Source: Bacillota bacterium
GTDB lineage: Bacteria; Bacillota; Clostridia; Lachnospirales; Lachnospiraceae
Reading direction: 5' to 3'
NCBI GenBank assembly: GCA_023441965.1
Contig: JAEZNB010000018.1
Location: 1 to 23,742, forward strand
Length of the DNA: 23,742 nucleotides
A model generated the notes under the pieces. That model did not search any database, was not told where the DNA came from, and worked only from the letters and a program-made list of their open reading frames with translations. The translations under genes were made by a program, and so were the position numbers. Shown here in pieces: positions 16,499 through 23,742 of this stretch. Numbering within the stretch: position 1 is the stretch's first letter; every line of letters starts with the position of its first letter.

Positions 16499-16708
16499 AT
16501 GAATAAAGTGAAACGAATTGCCTCCCTGGTCGGTGTCCTATTGATACTATCCCTATATATTATTTCCATGATTGCGGCCATCTTTGCCAAAGAATCTGCC
16601 AAGGCTTTATTCCTGTCGGCTATTTTCTCTACTGTGGTCATTCCCATTATGATCTATGGCTTCATTGAGGTATACAAGTTCGTCCATAGGAATGATCCGC
16701 CCAAATAG
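16499..16708 (+). CDS. Small two-helix membrane protein, unknown function
   Basis: This 69-residue protein has two predicted membrane helices (LVGVLLILSLYIISMIAAIF at about 10-29 and LFLSAIFSTVVIPIMIYGFI at about 37-56) and a charged tail ending RNDPPK. AGAAAGGA lies upstream. A consensus promoter precedes it and a terminator follows, so it is very probably a real single-gene unit. I do not recognise the family with confidence; similar short proteins occur in Lachnospiraceae. Confidence 0.75.
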   Translation: MNKVKRIASLVGVLLILSLYIISMIAAIFAKESAKALFLSAIFSTVVIPIMIYGFIEVYKFVHRNDPPK

Positions 16709-16743
16709 GTGAATACACAGACTCATAATATCAGAATGTACAG

Positions 16744-16772
16744 AAAGAGGAAGCTTTTAGGCTTCCTCTTTT
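16744..16772. terminator. Bidirectional terminator overlapping the end of rarA
   Basis: AAAGAGGAAGC (16744-16754) and GCTTCCTCTTT (16761-16771) form a perfect 11-bp stem with a 6-base loop. The plus strand has a T-run and the minus strand the matching one. The rarA stop codon (16757-16759) sits in the loop, so the last rarA codons form one arm of the terminator. Confidence 0.85.
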
Positions 16773-18079
16773 AACTTCTTCAGATGTTCCTTAAGCTTTC
16801 TCTCATAACCGTTATCCGAAGGGCTATAAAAGACGCGGTCTGCCAGCTCGTCAGGCAAATATTGCTGTTTCACGTAATGGTTCTTAAAATTATGGGCATA
16901 GAGATAACCAATTCCGTGACCCAGATCCTTGGCTCCCTGATAATGAGCATCCCTTAGATACGCAGGTATCGAAGCGGTCTTTTCCTTCTCAACAGTCTCC
17001 ATTGCCGCAGCGATGGCTGTGACCGCAGAATTGCTCTTAGGCGCACAGGCTACATAGGTGGCTGCCTGGGAAAGAACTATCTGGGCTTCCGGCATTCCCA
17101 GCCTTTCAACTGCCAGAGCAGCCGAGGTAGCGACAACGATCGCATTCGGATCCGCATTTCCCACATCCTCCGAAGCACAGATCATGATACGCCTGGCAAT
17201 AAAGGCTACCTCCTCTCCTGCATACAGCATCCGGGCCAGATAATATACGGCGGCATCCGGATCCGAGCCTCTCATGCTCTTGATAAAGGCTGAGATGGTA
17301 TCATAATGATTGTCCCCACCCTTATCATATTTTAACACTCTCTTCTGGATGCATTCCGAAGCCACCTCCAGGGTAACATGAATCAGTCCGTCCTCCGAAC
17401 GCTCTGTGGTCAGGACTCCCAGTTCTATTGCATTCAGGGCAGCTCTGGCATCTCCGTTAGAGACATCTGCCAGGAATTCCAAAGCATCCTCATGGAGCAC
17501 TGCCCGGTAAGCTCCCAGGCCTCTCTCCTCATCCGTCACTGCCCTGTTCAGAAGGATCTTGATATCCTCCTTCCCCAGGGGCTTCAGCTCAAAGATGACG
17601 GATCGGGACAAAAGAGCCGAATTCACTTCAAAGTAGGGATTTTCGGTTGTGGCTCCAATCAGGATGATGGTGCCGTCCTCTACGAAGGGAAGCAGATAGT
17701 CCTGCTGCCCCTTGTTAAAACGATGAATCTCATCAATGAAGAGGATGGTCTTCTTCCCATACATACCAAGGCTATTTTTTGCCTCCCCAACCACTGCCTC
17801 CATATCCTTCTTTCCGGCTGCCGTAGCATTGATCTGGGTAAAGATCGCACTGGTGGTGTTGGCGATTACCCTGGCCAGAGTAGTCTTACCGGTACCGGGA
17901 GGTCCATAGAATAAGATGGAGCTAAGCTTATCCGCTTTGATTGCCCGATACAGAAGCTTGTCCTTACCGATAATATGACTCTGACCTACAACCTCCTCAA
18001 GACTCCTCGGTCTGAGCCTGGAGGCTAAGGGTCCCTCCTTCTTCATCGAGTCCTTTCTCATATATTCAAATAAATCCAC
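16757..18079 (-). CDS. rarA: Replication-associated recombination protein A (RarA/MgsA), AAA+ ATPase
   Basis: This protein of about 440 residues acts at stalled replication forks and is related to clamp-loader ATPases. Visible motifs are Walker A GPPGTGKT (59-66), Walker B ILFIDE (112-117), sensor 1 LIGATTENP, and the C-terminal tetramerisation region with GSDPDAAVYYLARML and HYQGAKDLGHG. I place the start at a GTG (18079), giving VDLFEYMRKDSM, because family members begin MDLFEYM-like and AAGGTGAT lies upstream. An ATG 17 codons earlier would add a sequence that does not look like the family. It converges with the small membrane protein gene through a shared terminator. Confidence 0.95.
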   Translation of the reverse strand: MDLFEYMRKDSMKKEGPLASRLRPRSLEEVVGQSHIIGKDKLLYRAIKADKLSSILFYGPPGTGKTTLARVIANTTSAIFTQINATAAGKKDMEAVVGEAKNSLGMYGKKTILFIDEIHRFNKGQQDYLLPFVEDGTIILIGATTENPYFEVNSALLSRSVIFELKPLGKEDIKILLNRAVTDEERGLGAYRAVLHEDALEFLADVSNGDARAALNAIELGVLTTERSEDGLIHVTLEVASECIQKRVLKYDKGGDNHYDTISAFIKSMRGSDPDAAVYYLARMLYAGEEVAFIARRIMICASEDVGNADPNAIVVATSAALAVERLGMPEAQIVLSQAATYVACAPKSNSAVTAIAAAMETVEKEKTASIPAYLRDAHYQGAKDLGHGIGYLYAHNFKNHYVKQQYLPDELADRVFYSPSDNGYERKLKEHLKKLKEEA

Positions 18080-18131
18080 TGCTATCACCTTCTCTTTTAT
18101 CAGACTGACGGGTGTGACCCGCAAGAGCATC

Positions 18132-18159
18132 TTGTATTTTTCTTCGAACTATGTATAAA
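18132..18159 (+). promoter_or_regulatory. Possible promoter of the DUF4250-like gene
   Basis: TTGTAT (18132-18137), 16 bases and TATAAA (18154-18159) lie about 120 bases before the ATG at 18277. It is a weak candidate in the divergent gap with rarA. Confidence 0.3.
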
Positions 18160-18276
18160 ATAAATCATTAGATCTTCGCATACTTAAGATATGTAGCTTA
18201 TGTGCATACCATAGCTGCTGTTCTATCAGAGGAAACAAGGCGATGAGCCTAAAAGCCTCACCATAAGGAGAAAATT

Positions 18277-18459
18277 ATGAATCTGCCAAAGGACCCTATC
18301 ATTTTATTAAGCTTTATTAATACGAAATTAAGGGATTATTATCCCTCTCTGGAGGAGCTCTGCCTAAGTATGATGGTTGACCAAAGCCAGCTGGAGCATA
18401 CCCTGGATGAGGCGGGCTACCGCTATGAAAGCTCCCTGAACCGTTTTATTCCGACTTAA
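18277..18459 (+). CDS. DUF4250-like small protein
   Basis: This 60-residue soluble protein starts MNLPKDPIILLSFINTKLRDYYPS and matches the DUF4250 pattern: an N-terminal NLPKDP, LLSFINTKLRD, then a helix-turn-helix-like half (LEELCLSMMVDQSQLEHTL) and an aromatic end. The function is unknown; the small helical fold could bind nucleic acid, which is only inference. AAGGAG sits 6 bases before the ATG. Its last 14 bases overlap the 3' end of the convergent VanZ-like gene. Confidence 0.85.
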   Translation: MNLPKDPIILLSFINTKLRDYYPSLEELCLSMMVDQSQLEHTLDEAGYRYESSLNRFIPT

Positions 18460-18946
18460 GCTCCGGCCTCTTCTTATGCCTTACGAGCTTACCGGTTACT
18501 TTCACTGCCAGGAGAAAAGCAAGCGCTCCCAGTACCGCACCGGAGGAATCGATCAGAACATCCTTCAGCTCTCCGCTCCTGCCGGGCACGAAGCGCTGGT
18601 GTAACTCATCTGTAGCGGCATAGGCTGCGGTGAAAAGTACCGACCATAACCAAAGCTTGCCCCCCTTCAGTCCCCGGACATACAGGGGATAACAGATTGC
18701 CAAAGCCAGAACCGCATATTCAATCACATGCGCTGTTTTTCTGATATAATGATCCAGAGCAAGAAGCCGGTCTGCTCTCAGCCCTTCCTCCACTTGCATA
18801 CCCATTATTTTCTCATATAGTCTCATGATATACTCTGTAAGCCTTAAGCTGCTTTCTCCCGAAACGGAAGCCGGTTTGGATGATAAGTAAAATATGAGCA
18901 GCATAATCAGGATAGCAGGCAACCATGAAATGTACTTATTTCTCAT
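18446..18946 (-). CDS. VanZ-like family membrane protein
   Basis: This 166-residue protein has four predicted helices. It shows the VanZ-like signature HVIEYAVLALAI and then DELHQRFVPGRSGELKDVLID, with the glycine-rich GAVLGALAF after it. VanZ of Enterococcus contributes to teicoplanin resistance; most chromosomal members have no proven role, so no resistance is claimed here. GGAGGG precedes the ATG at 18946. The C-terminal tail is basic and cytoplasmic. Confidence 0.9.
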   Translation of the reverse strand: MRNKYISWLPAILIMLLIFYLSSKPASVSGESSLRLTEYIMRLYEKIMGMQVEEGLRADRLLALDHYIRKTAHVIEYAVLALAICYPLYVRGLKGGKLWLWSVLFTAAYAATDELHQRFVPGRSGELKDVLIDSSGAVLGALAFLLAVKVTGKLVRHKKRPELKSE

Positions 18947-18973
18947 AAATCCCTCCGTAATGACATATAGACC

Positions 18974-19002
18974 ATTATATCATATATCACTAAAATCGCA
19001 AA
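18974..19002 (-). promoter_or_regulatory. Extended -10 promoter of the VanZ-like gene
   Basis: On the minus strand TATAAT (18974-18979) is preceded by TGA, an extended -10. The -35 at 17 bases is weak (TTTGCG, 18997-19002) and is partly covered by the palindrome at 19000-19011. Confidence 0.55.
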
Positions 19003-19011
19003 CATATGTTT
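19000..19011. promoter_or_regulatory. 12-bp perfect palindrome, possible operator
   Basis: AAACATATGTTT is a perfect palindrome at the -35 of the VanZ-like promoter and 19 bases before the YigZ promoter. It resembles the core of the LexA box at 15053 but lacks both flanking G and C positions of the CGAAC half-sites. Confidence 0.35.
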
Positions 19012-19029
19012 ATCTTCGACATTCTTAAG

Positions 19030-19058
19030 TTGCAGGCATATCATCTGCTTGCTATAAT
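19030..19058 (+). promoter_or_regulatory. Sigma-A promoter of the YigZ-family gene
   Basis: TTGCAG (19030-19035), 17 bases and TATAAT (19053-19058) lie 42 bases before the ATG at 19100. Confidence 0.7.
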
Positions 19059-19099
19059 GGAAATGTTCAAAGAACCAAGGAATTAGAGGAGAGGAAACC

Positions 19100-19768
19100 A
19101 TGGAGCTGAAATCAGAGGCGTTTCAAACAGTATTTCAAGGAGGAACCGGTGAGATCACCGTAAAGAAATCCCGTTTTATTGCCACTGTCCAGCCTGTCTC
19201 TACGGAGGAAGAGGCTTTGGAATTCATAGAGGGTCTGAAGAAAAAGTATTGGGATGCTACCCATAACTGCTATGCTTATATCATCGGAACCAAGAACCCG
19301 CTGATGCGCTGTTCCGATGACGGAGAGCCCAGTAAAACTGCAGGTAAGCCTATGCTGGATATCCTCTTATCCCATGAGCTTACCAATCTTGTGGTCGTCG
19401 TAACAAGGTATTTCGGAGGCACCCTCCTTGGTACCGGTGGCTTGGTGAAAGCATATCAGGCAGCTGCCCTGGAGGGGCTGCAGCAGAGTCTGATCATAAA
19501 AAAAGAGCTTGGTCTCCGCATGAAGCTGACTACGGATTACAATCTCATTGGAAAGCTTCAGTACTATATCGGGCAGGAGGATCTGCCCATTCTGACCTCA
19601 GCTTATACTGATGTGGTGATGATGGAGATCCTGGTTCCTGTCGGCAGAGTGCCGGCCTTCGAAAAGAAGCTTACAGAGCTTTCTAATGGAAGCTTAAAGC
19701 CGGAAATAAATGAACAGGTATACTTCACTATCATAAATAAGGAAGTACACCTGTTTCAAGTGATTTAG
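19100..19768 (+). CDS. YigZ/IMPACT (UPF0029) family protein
   Basis: This 222-residue protein has the IMPACT N-terminal domain (about 18-125), with KKSRFIATVQPV, the conserved HNCYAYIIG, SDDGEPSKTAGKPML and VVVTRYFGGTLLGTGGL. A C-terminal DUF1949-type domain (about 140-205) has an EF-G domain-like fold. Related proteins have been linked to translation or to nucleotide/ribosome binding; the molecular role in bacteria is not settled. AGGAGAGG lies before the ATG. The stop overlaps the convergent DUF6514-like gene by 4 bases. Confidence 0.93.
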   Translation: MELKSEAFQTVFQGGTGEITVKKSRFIATVQPVSTEEEALEFIEGLKKKYWDATHNCYAYIIGTKNPLMRCSDDGEPSKTAGKPMLDILLSHELTNLVVVVTRYFGGTLLGTGGLVKAYQAAALEGLQQSLIIKKELGLRMKLTTDYNLIGKLQYYIGQEDLPILTSAYTDVVMMEILVPVGRVPAFEKKLTELSNGSLKPEINEQVYFTIINKEVHLFQVI

Positions 19769-20055
19769 AATCCTATTGTTACAAGATCATCGATAATCTC
19801 TGCCATAGACACCGGCGTAACCTCAAACTGAAAGAGCTTCCGCAGCATGGCAATTACTTGATCTTTAGAAAAGGAAATGCCTTTGACTTCACCGGCCTCC
19901 ACAGCATCCCCCAGATACTTTGTAATCCGAATCCCATAATAGGGCTCCGAACTGTCCCCCTCAGTAAAATTCTCTGTCAGACTATAGTCAAGCTTCATCC
20001 TTCTCTCGTCTTCCAGCACAATTTCATTGCTAAATAGTAACTCCAACTTATTCAT
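19765..20055 (-). CDS. DUF6514-like small protein
   Basis: This 96-residue acidic protein contains YYGIRITKYL, then an EVKGISFSKDQVIAMLRKLF segment and an ending of the form VTPVSMAEIIDDLV. That layout (YGI, short helix, TPV.L..IIDD.V) fits DUF6514 proteins of Clostridia; the assignment is from memory of the pattern and is moderate. I use the ATG at 20055, since GGGGGTAAT lies upstream; a TTG five codons before it is inside that site. No membrane segment or known catalytic motif is seen. The function is unknown. Confidence 0.7.
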   Translation of the reverse strand: MNKLELLFSNEIVLEDERRMKLDYSLTENFTEGDSSEPYYGIRITKYLGDAVEAGEVKGISFSKDQVIAMLRKLFQFEVTPVSMAEIIDDLVTIGF

Positions 20056-20104
20056 ACATATTACCCCCAATATATATTAATTACGTTAACAACTGACAAA
20101 AACC

Positions 20105-20133
20105 ATTATACACAGCTGAAATTATTATTGAAA
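20105..20133 (-). promoter_or_regulatory. Possible promoter of the DUF6514-like gene
   Basis: On the minus strand TTTCAA (20128-20133), 17 bases and a perfect TATAAT (20105-20110) lie about 50 bases before the ATG at 20055. The -35 is weak. Confidence 0.45.
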
Positions 20134-20182
20134 GTAAAAAATAGCGCATCAATTTATCGAGTTCGTTGTATTTCGACATTAC

Positions 20183-20197
20183 TTCACGATTCGTGAA
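20183..20197. promoter_or_regulatory. 15-bp perfect palindrome, operator-like
   Basis: TTCACGA (20183-20189), T, TCGTGAA (20191-20197) is an exact inverted repeat in an AT-rich gap of about 280 bases that otherwise shows no gene. It could be a dimeric repressor site for the divergent promoters at 20105-20133 or 20337-20365. Confidence 0.4.
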
Positions 20198-20336
20198 CTT
20201 CAAAATAATGAATAATTAAGTACATATGCGTTTTCATGTATAAATATGAATAATGTCCTAGTTAAAAAAAATACAACCTGTCACAATGACTATTTTACAT
20301 AAAATGGTTAATAATTGTGAAAAAATCATTAACTAC

Positions 20337-20365
20337 TTTAATATCTATAGAAGAAATGATATAAT
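20337..20365 (+). promoter_or_regulatory. Extended -10 promoter driving the PBP leader
   Basis: TATAAT (20360-20365) is preceded by TGA (extended -10) and, at 17 bases, TTTAAT (20337-20342). Initiation near 20372 would give the PBP mRNA a leader of about 460 bases. Confidence 0.6.
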
Positions 20366-20455
20366 ACGTGATAGGCAAAGCAAAGTGGAAAGAACTAATT
20401 ATTAACCAAGCCACCGTTTACTTACGAATCCCAGCACATAATGGCACTTACCATG

Positions 20456-20579
20456 CGATAAGCAAAGAGCCATGGCAAGATGTCAATACGGAAAACTGCT
20501 TTTGTTTTCACGGATTGACATATTACCATGGCAGAAGCGAAGCGGACGAATGAACGAAGTTCATGAGCTTTGCTTATCG
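20456..20579 (+). ncRNA. Candidate structured RNA in the PBP leader
   Basis: A perfect 12-bp stem, CGATAAGCAAAG (20456-20467) with CTTTGCTTATCG (20568-20579), closes two hairpins. The first is nested: GCCATGG (20469-20475)/CCATGGC (20526-20532), ATGTCAAT (20480-20487)/ATTGACAT (20514-20521), and GAAAAC (20491-20496)/GTTTTC (20504-20509). The second is ATGAAC (20550-20555)/GTTCAT (20559-20564). This makes a three-way junction of 124 bases. A rival left arm, GATAGGCAAAGC (20370-20381), could pair with the same right arm. I match it to no known riboswitch; it could also be a palindromic repeat element. Confidence 0.5.
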
Positions 20580-20647
20580 ATAGTAAGGTACTGAGGTGAT
20601 TAAAAACATTTATGAACTTCTCCACAGTGCGCGCAACACGAGCGAAA

Positions 20648-20790
20648 TGAACGAAGTTCATGAGCTACGCACACAAACGCAGACACTAAGCTTCTATCGT
20701 AAGCTTGAACGAAGTTCATGAGCTACGCGCACAAACGCAGACACTAAGCTTCTATCGTAAGCCTGAACCCGGTTCATGAGCTACGCGCAC
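20648..20790 (+). repeat. 58-bp tandem palindromic repeat (about 2.5 units)
   Basis: Units begin at 20648, 20706 and 20764 (the last partial, 27 bases). The first two differ by only one base. Each holds TGAACGAAGTTCA, an inverted repeat around GAA, and AAGCTT twice around a 7-base loop. The last unit reads TGAACCCGGTTCA: the loop changes and the stem is kept. A further copy of the core lies at 20551-20563 inside the candidate structured RNA. The array ends 41 bases before the PBP start codon. Confidence 0.85.
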
Positions 20791-20830
20791 CAGTCATCAG
20801 ACCATGTTTTGCCCCAAAATGGAGGTTTTT

Positions 20831-23524
20831 ATGGATTACAGTAAAAAAGGTATAGAAGAAAAACAACATTATATAAAGTCCACTTCACGGAGGTTGATTT
20901 CAAAGACAAGGGTGACCCTCTTCCGTCTATGTATCATCGTCACTGTATTTCTGATTATCGTGGGTTCCTTTGCCGGCTTTGGCTACATCAAGGGTCTGGC
21001 CGACAGCGCTCCAAAGCAGATTGACGTAATACCAAAGCGCTATACAACGAAGGTCTTAGACAGCGAAGGAAATGAAATCGAGAATCTGGTCGGTGCCATG
21101 TCAAATCGTGTCTATGTCACCATAGATGAGATTCCGGATGTGGTGCAAAAGGCTTTTATCTGCATTGAGGATGAGCGTTTTTATGAGCATGACGGAATCG
21201 ATGTCAGAGGAATTTTCCGGGCCCTCTTCTCAGGCTTGAGCAAAGGAGATTTTGATGAGGGTGCCAGTACGATTACTCAGCAGCTGATTAAGAATCAGGT
21301 CTTTGAGGGTGGCAGAGAACAGAAATTCGTTGACCGTCTGGAACGTAAGGTACAGGAGCAGTATCTGGCAATCCAGTTGGAAAATGAGTTAGAAAAGGAT
21401 AAAATCCTGGAGTATTATCTGAATACCATTAACCTTGGTGCCGGAACCTTCGGTGTGCAGACAGCATCGAGACGTTATTTTAATAAGAATGTCCAGGAAT
21501 TGACCCTGTCAGAGGCAGCAGTTATGGCAGCAGTCACACAACTGCCGGTATATCATAATCCGATTACCTACCCGGATAATAATGCAAAGCGCAGAAATGA
21601 AATCCTGAACGATATGCTGGATCAGGACTATTGCACTAAGGCAGAATATGATATTGCCATGGCTGATGATGTCTATGCCCGTATCCAGACTGTAAATGAA
21701 GAACTGAACTCCACTTCCTATTATAGTTATTTTGTTGATGAGTTGATTGAGCAGGTCATAGAGGATCTTCAAAAAGAGCGTAAATATACTCAGGCGCAGG
21801 CATCCAACCTCATCTATACCGGTGGTCTTACGATTTATACCACCCAGGATCCTGTCATCCAGAGGATTTGTGATGAGATCTATGCGGATGAATCCTATTT
21901 CCCTGAGCTGGGCGTGTCCTTTTATGAGCTGACCTATGCTCTGTCCATCCAGCATGGTAATGATGAGACTACAGCCAGACATTATCATAACCAGGATCTG
22001 TTAGAGTTTTATAAGGATTATGAGGATCCTGATAATTTATATGTGGATTCCAACGGAAGTAAATTCTCCTTATTGTTTATTGATAAGGAGGATATGCAGA
22101 AGAAGATAGACGCCTTTAAGGAAGCAAAGATGGAGGAGGGTGATATTATCCTGGGCGAGAAGGCGATTATGACCATTCAGCCTCAGTCCTCCTTCGTCGT
22201 CATGGATCAGCGAACCGGATATGTCAGTGCAATTATAGGTGGCCGCGGAGATAAGACCGGTAACAGAACCTTAAACAGAGCTACGAACACTGTCAGACAG
22301 CCCGGTTCCACCTTCAAGGTTCTATCTACCTACCTGCCCGCTCTGGATACCGCCGGCTATACCCTTGCCAGCGTGCAGGATGATGCAGGTCCCTATTACT
22401 ACCCCGGTACAGAGACCGAAGTGAACAACTGGAAGTCCAAAAAGGAGTATGAAGGCTTAAGCTCTCTTCGTAAAGGAATCTACGACTCCATGAACATCGT
22501 TACAGTAAAAACTCTGGTGGATATCACCCCGCAGGTCGGCTTTGATTATCTGAAGGATTTAGGCTTTACCTCCTTAGTTGATTCAAGAAAGGAGCCGGAT
22601 GGCCGCGTTGTATCAGATATCAATCCACCCTTAGCCTTGGGAGGACTTACGGACGGTGTTTCCAACCTGGAATTAACCGCTGCTTATGCAGCGATAGCAA
22701 ATGGCGGTATCTATACAGAGCCAATCTTCTATACAAAGATCGTAGATCATAACGGAAAGGTTCTGCTTGAGAATAAACCCTATAAAGAGCATGTGATGAA
22801 GGAATCCACAGCTTGGCTCCTGACCAATGCCATGGAGGATGTGGTTAAGATCGGTACCGGTAAGAATCTGAAGCTGACCGAGATCAATATGCCCATTGCC
22901 GGTAAGACCGGTTCCACCTCAGACTATAATGACTTATGGTTCTCCGGCTTCTCTCCTTATTATACGGCAACCATATGGTCCGGCTTTGATAATAACCGTT
23001 CACAGACTGACCGTACCTATAACAGAGTTATCTGGAAAACCATCATGGAGCGGATTCACATCGAGAAGCAGCTGGAGATACAGGAATTCACCATGCCCAC
23101 CTCCATCGTGACCGCCAATATCTGTACAAAATCCGGCAAGCTGGCTGTAGATGGCTTATGTGACCATTACCTCGGAGGAAATGCTACTAAGGTTGAATAT
23201 TTTGCCAAGGGAACCGAGCCTACAGAGCGTTGCGATGTTCATGTGAAGGCAACCATATGTAACGCTTCTAAAGCCCTGGCAACCGACAACTGTCCTGCCG
23301 GTTCCTTGAAGGAGGCTGTTCTCCTTAGTAAGAATGAAATAAGTGAAACCTATGATACGCCATATGTTCTTCCTACCAACAGCTGTTCGGTCCATAAGGC
23401 ACCCGTCATCAACTACTATGAGGATGAGCCTGTTTATGAAGATGAACCTGTAACGGAGGACCCCTTTAACGATGAGCTTCCGATCGGGAACGCTCTGTTT
23501 AACAGAAGTCTCACCTTTGAATGA
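20831..23524 (+). CDS. Class A penicillin-binding protein (transglycosylase/transpeptidase, PBP1A type)
   Basis: This 897-residue bifunctional cell-wall synthase polymerises and crosslinks peptidoglycan. A cytoplasmic basic tail and one membrane anchor (about residues 32-52, LCIIVTVFLIIVGSFAGFG) precede the GT51 glycosyltransferase domain. That domain has IEDERFYEHDG (catalytic E113) and GASTITQQLIKNQVF. The transpeptidase domain has the acylating STFK (S493, K496), SMN (553-555) and KTGST (692-696). The C-terminal extension of about 120 residues has six cysteines and ends in an acidic tail with repeated YEDEPV. I use ATG at 20831 with GGAGG 5 bases upstream; an ATG nine codons earlier at 20804 lacks a site. 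It is preceded by the unusual structured leader and followed by hairpin element copy 2. Confidence 0.95.
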   Translation: MDYSKKGIEEKQHYIKSTSRRLISKTRVTLFRLCIIVTVFLIIVGSFAGFGYIKGLADSAPKQIDVIPKRYTTKVLDSEGNEIENLVGAMSNRVYVTIDEIPDVVQKAFICIEDERFYEHDGIDVRGIFRALFSGLSKGDFDEGASTITQQLIKNQVFEGGREQKFVDRLERKVQEQYLAIQLENELEKDKILEYYLNTINLGAGTFGVQTASRRYFNKNVQELTLSEAAVMAAVTQLPVYHNPITYPDNNAKRRNEILNDMLDQDYCTKAEYDIAMADDVYARIQTVNEELNSTSYYSYFVDELIEQVIEDLQKERKYTQAQASNLIYTGGLTIYTTQDPVIQRICDEIYADESYFPELGVSFYELTYALSIQHGNDETTARHYHNQDLLEFYKDYEDPDNLYVDSNGSKFSLLFIDKEDMQKKIDAFKEAKMEEGDIILGEKAIMTIQPQSSFVVMDQRTGYVSAIIGGRGDKTGNRTLNRATNTVRQPGSTFKVLSTYLPALDTAGYTLASVQDDAGPYYYPGTETEVNNWKSKKEYEGLSSLRKGIYDSMNIVTVKTLVDITPQVGFDYLKDLGFTSLVDSRKEPDGRVVSDINPPLALGGLTDGVSNLELTAAYAAIANGGIYTEPIFYTKIVDHNGKVLLENKPYKEHVMKESTAWLLTNAMEDVVKIGTGKNLKLTEINMPIAGKTGSTSDYNDLWFSGFSPYYTATIWSGFDNNRSQTDRTYNRVIWKTIMERIHIEKQLEIQEFTMPTSIVTANICTKSGKLAVDGLCDHYLGGNATKVEYFAKGTEPTERCDVHVKATICNASKALATDNCPAGSLKEAVLLSKNEISETYDTPYVLPTNSCSVHKAPVINYYEDEPVYEDEPVTEDPFNDELPIGNALFNRSLTFE

Positions 23525-23564
23525 TCTGTAATCACAGACCATGGATTGAGTATCTACTATAAAA

Positions 23565-23742
23565 GGGGCTGTTTCAAAATAATTATAGAGCTACAAGAGG
23601 TTCCCTATATGTTCCCCTCACACACTGGTTGCTGGACAGATTTTGATTATATGCGCCATCTTCGGACGCACACGTCCGCATTTGGCATCATATAATCATC
23701 AATCTGTTCAGCAAACAGTGCATTATGGGAAACATAAAGGGG
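23565..23742. mobile_element. Long-hairpin repeat element, copy 2 (cut by window edge)
   Basis: It begins GGGGCTGTTTCA like copy 1 and keeps the landmarks CCTCACACACT (left arm, 23616-23626) and AGTGCATTATG (right arm, 23718-23728). The apical stem is CGGACG (23663-23668)/CGTCCG (23673-23678). The arms pair again although their sequence differs from copy 1. The outer right terminal repeat lies beyond the window. It begins about 40 bases after the PBP stop codon. Confidence 0.8.

Noticed and set aside
18446..18946. Teicoplanin resistance by the VanZ-like protein
   Set aside because: Only the VanZ-like fold is visible; there is no van cluster nearby and most such chromosomal proteins are not resistance genes.
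19000..19011. Calling AAACATATGTTT a LexA box
   Set aside because: Both half-sites lack the conserved G/C of CGAAC/GTTYG, so it is listed only as a palindrome.
20311..20332. Rex-type redox repressor site in TTGTGAAAAAATCATTAA
   Set aside because: The right half does not match TTAACAA, so the resemblance is partial and expected in AT-rich DNA.
20368..20553. 61-codon open frame starting with GTG in the PBP leader
   Set aside because: It has no ribosome-binding site, starts at the -10 box, and its sequence is explained by the nested inverted repeats of the leader.

Overview
The window looks like a chromosomal segment from a low-to-mid GC anaerobic Firmicute, most likely a Lachnospiraceae-type Clostridia member. 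The pointers are purine-rich Shine-Dalgarno sites, sigma-A promoters with 17-base spacers, a B. subtilis-type LexA box, a CotH-family lipoprotein, small families typical of that group (DUF4250-like, DUF6514-like), and a clostridial PBP1A. This is inference from gene content. No rRNA, tRNA, CRISPR array, intact insertion sequence or prophage module is visible.

Region 1 (1-4999, minus strand) is an apparent operon. Three tandem genes encode short 'tail collar' (microcystin-dependent protein type) proteins. They are followed 25 bases downstream by a giant secreted protein that runs off the left edge: signal peptide, N-terminal beta-rich domain, one Ig-like domain, then at least seven and a half cadherin-like repeats. 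A good promoter lies upstream. No other phage genes are present, so this looks like a cell-surface or adhesion locus that uses phage-fibre folds.

Region 2 (5060-11460) holds a small four-helix membrane protein, a 742-residue methyl-accepting chemotaxis protein, a secreted NodB-type polysaccharide deacetylase with a bacterial Ig-like domain, and a CotH-kinase lipoprotein. These are mostly single-gene transcription units separated by clear promoters and terminators.

Region 3 (11461-20055) is housekeeping: a divergent FMN-dependent alpha-hydroxy-acid dehydrogenase-like enzyme, secD-secF (translationally coupled), a LexA-controlled radical-SAM DNA repair/modification protein, a small membrane protein, rarA, a DUF4250-like protein, a VanZ-like protein, a YigZ/IMPACT protein and a DUF6514-like protein.

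Region 4 (20056-23742) has a long non-coding, strongly palindromic leader with its own promoter, including a 124-base structured element and a 58-bp tandem repeat. It precedes a class A penicillin-binding protein. The window closes inside a second copy of a long-hairpin element whose first copy sits at 11484-11697. The two copies differ in sequence but keep their base pairing. The covarying hairpin elements, the PBP leader and the collar-triad/cadherin operon are the most interesting items.
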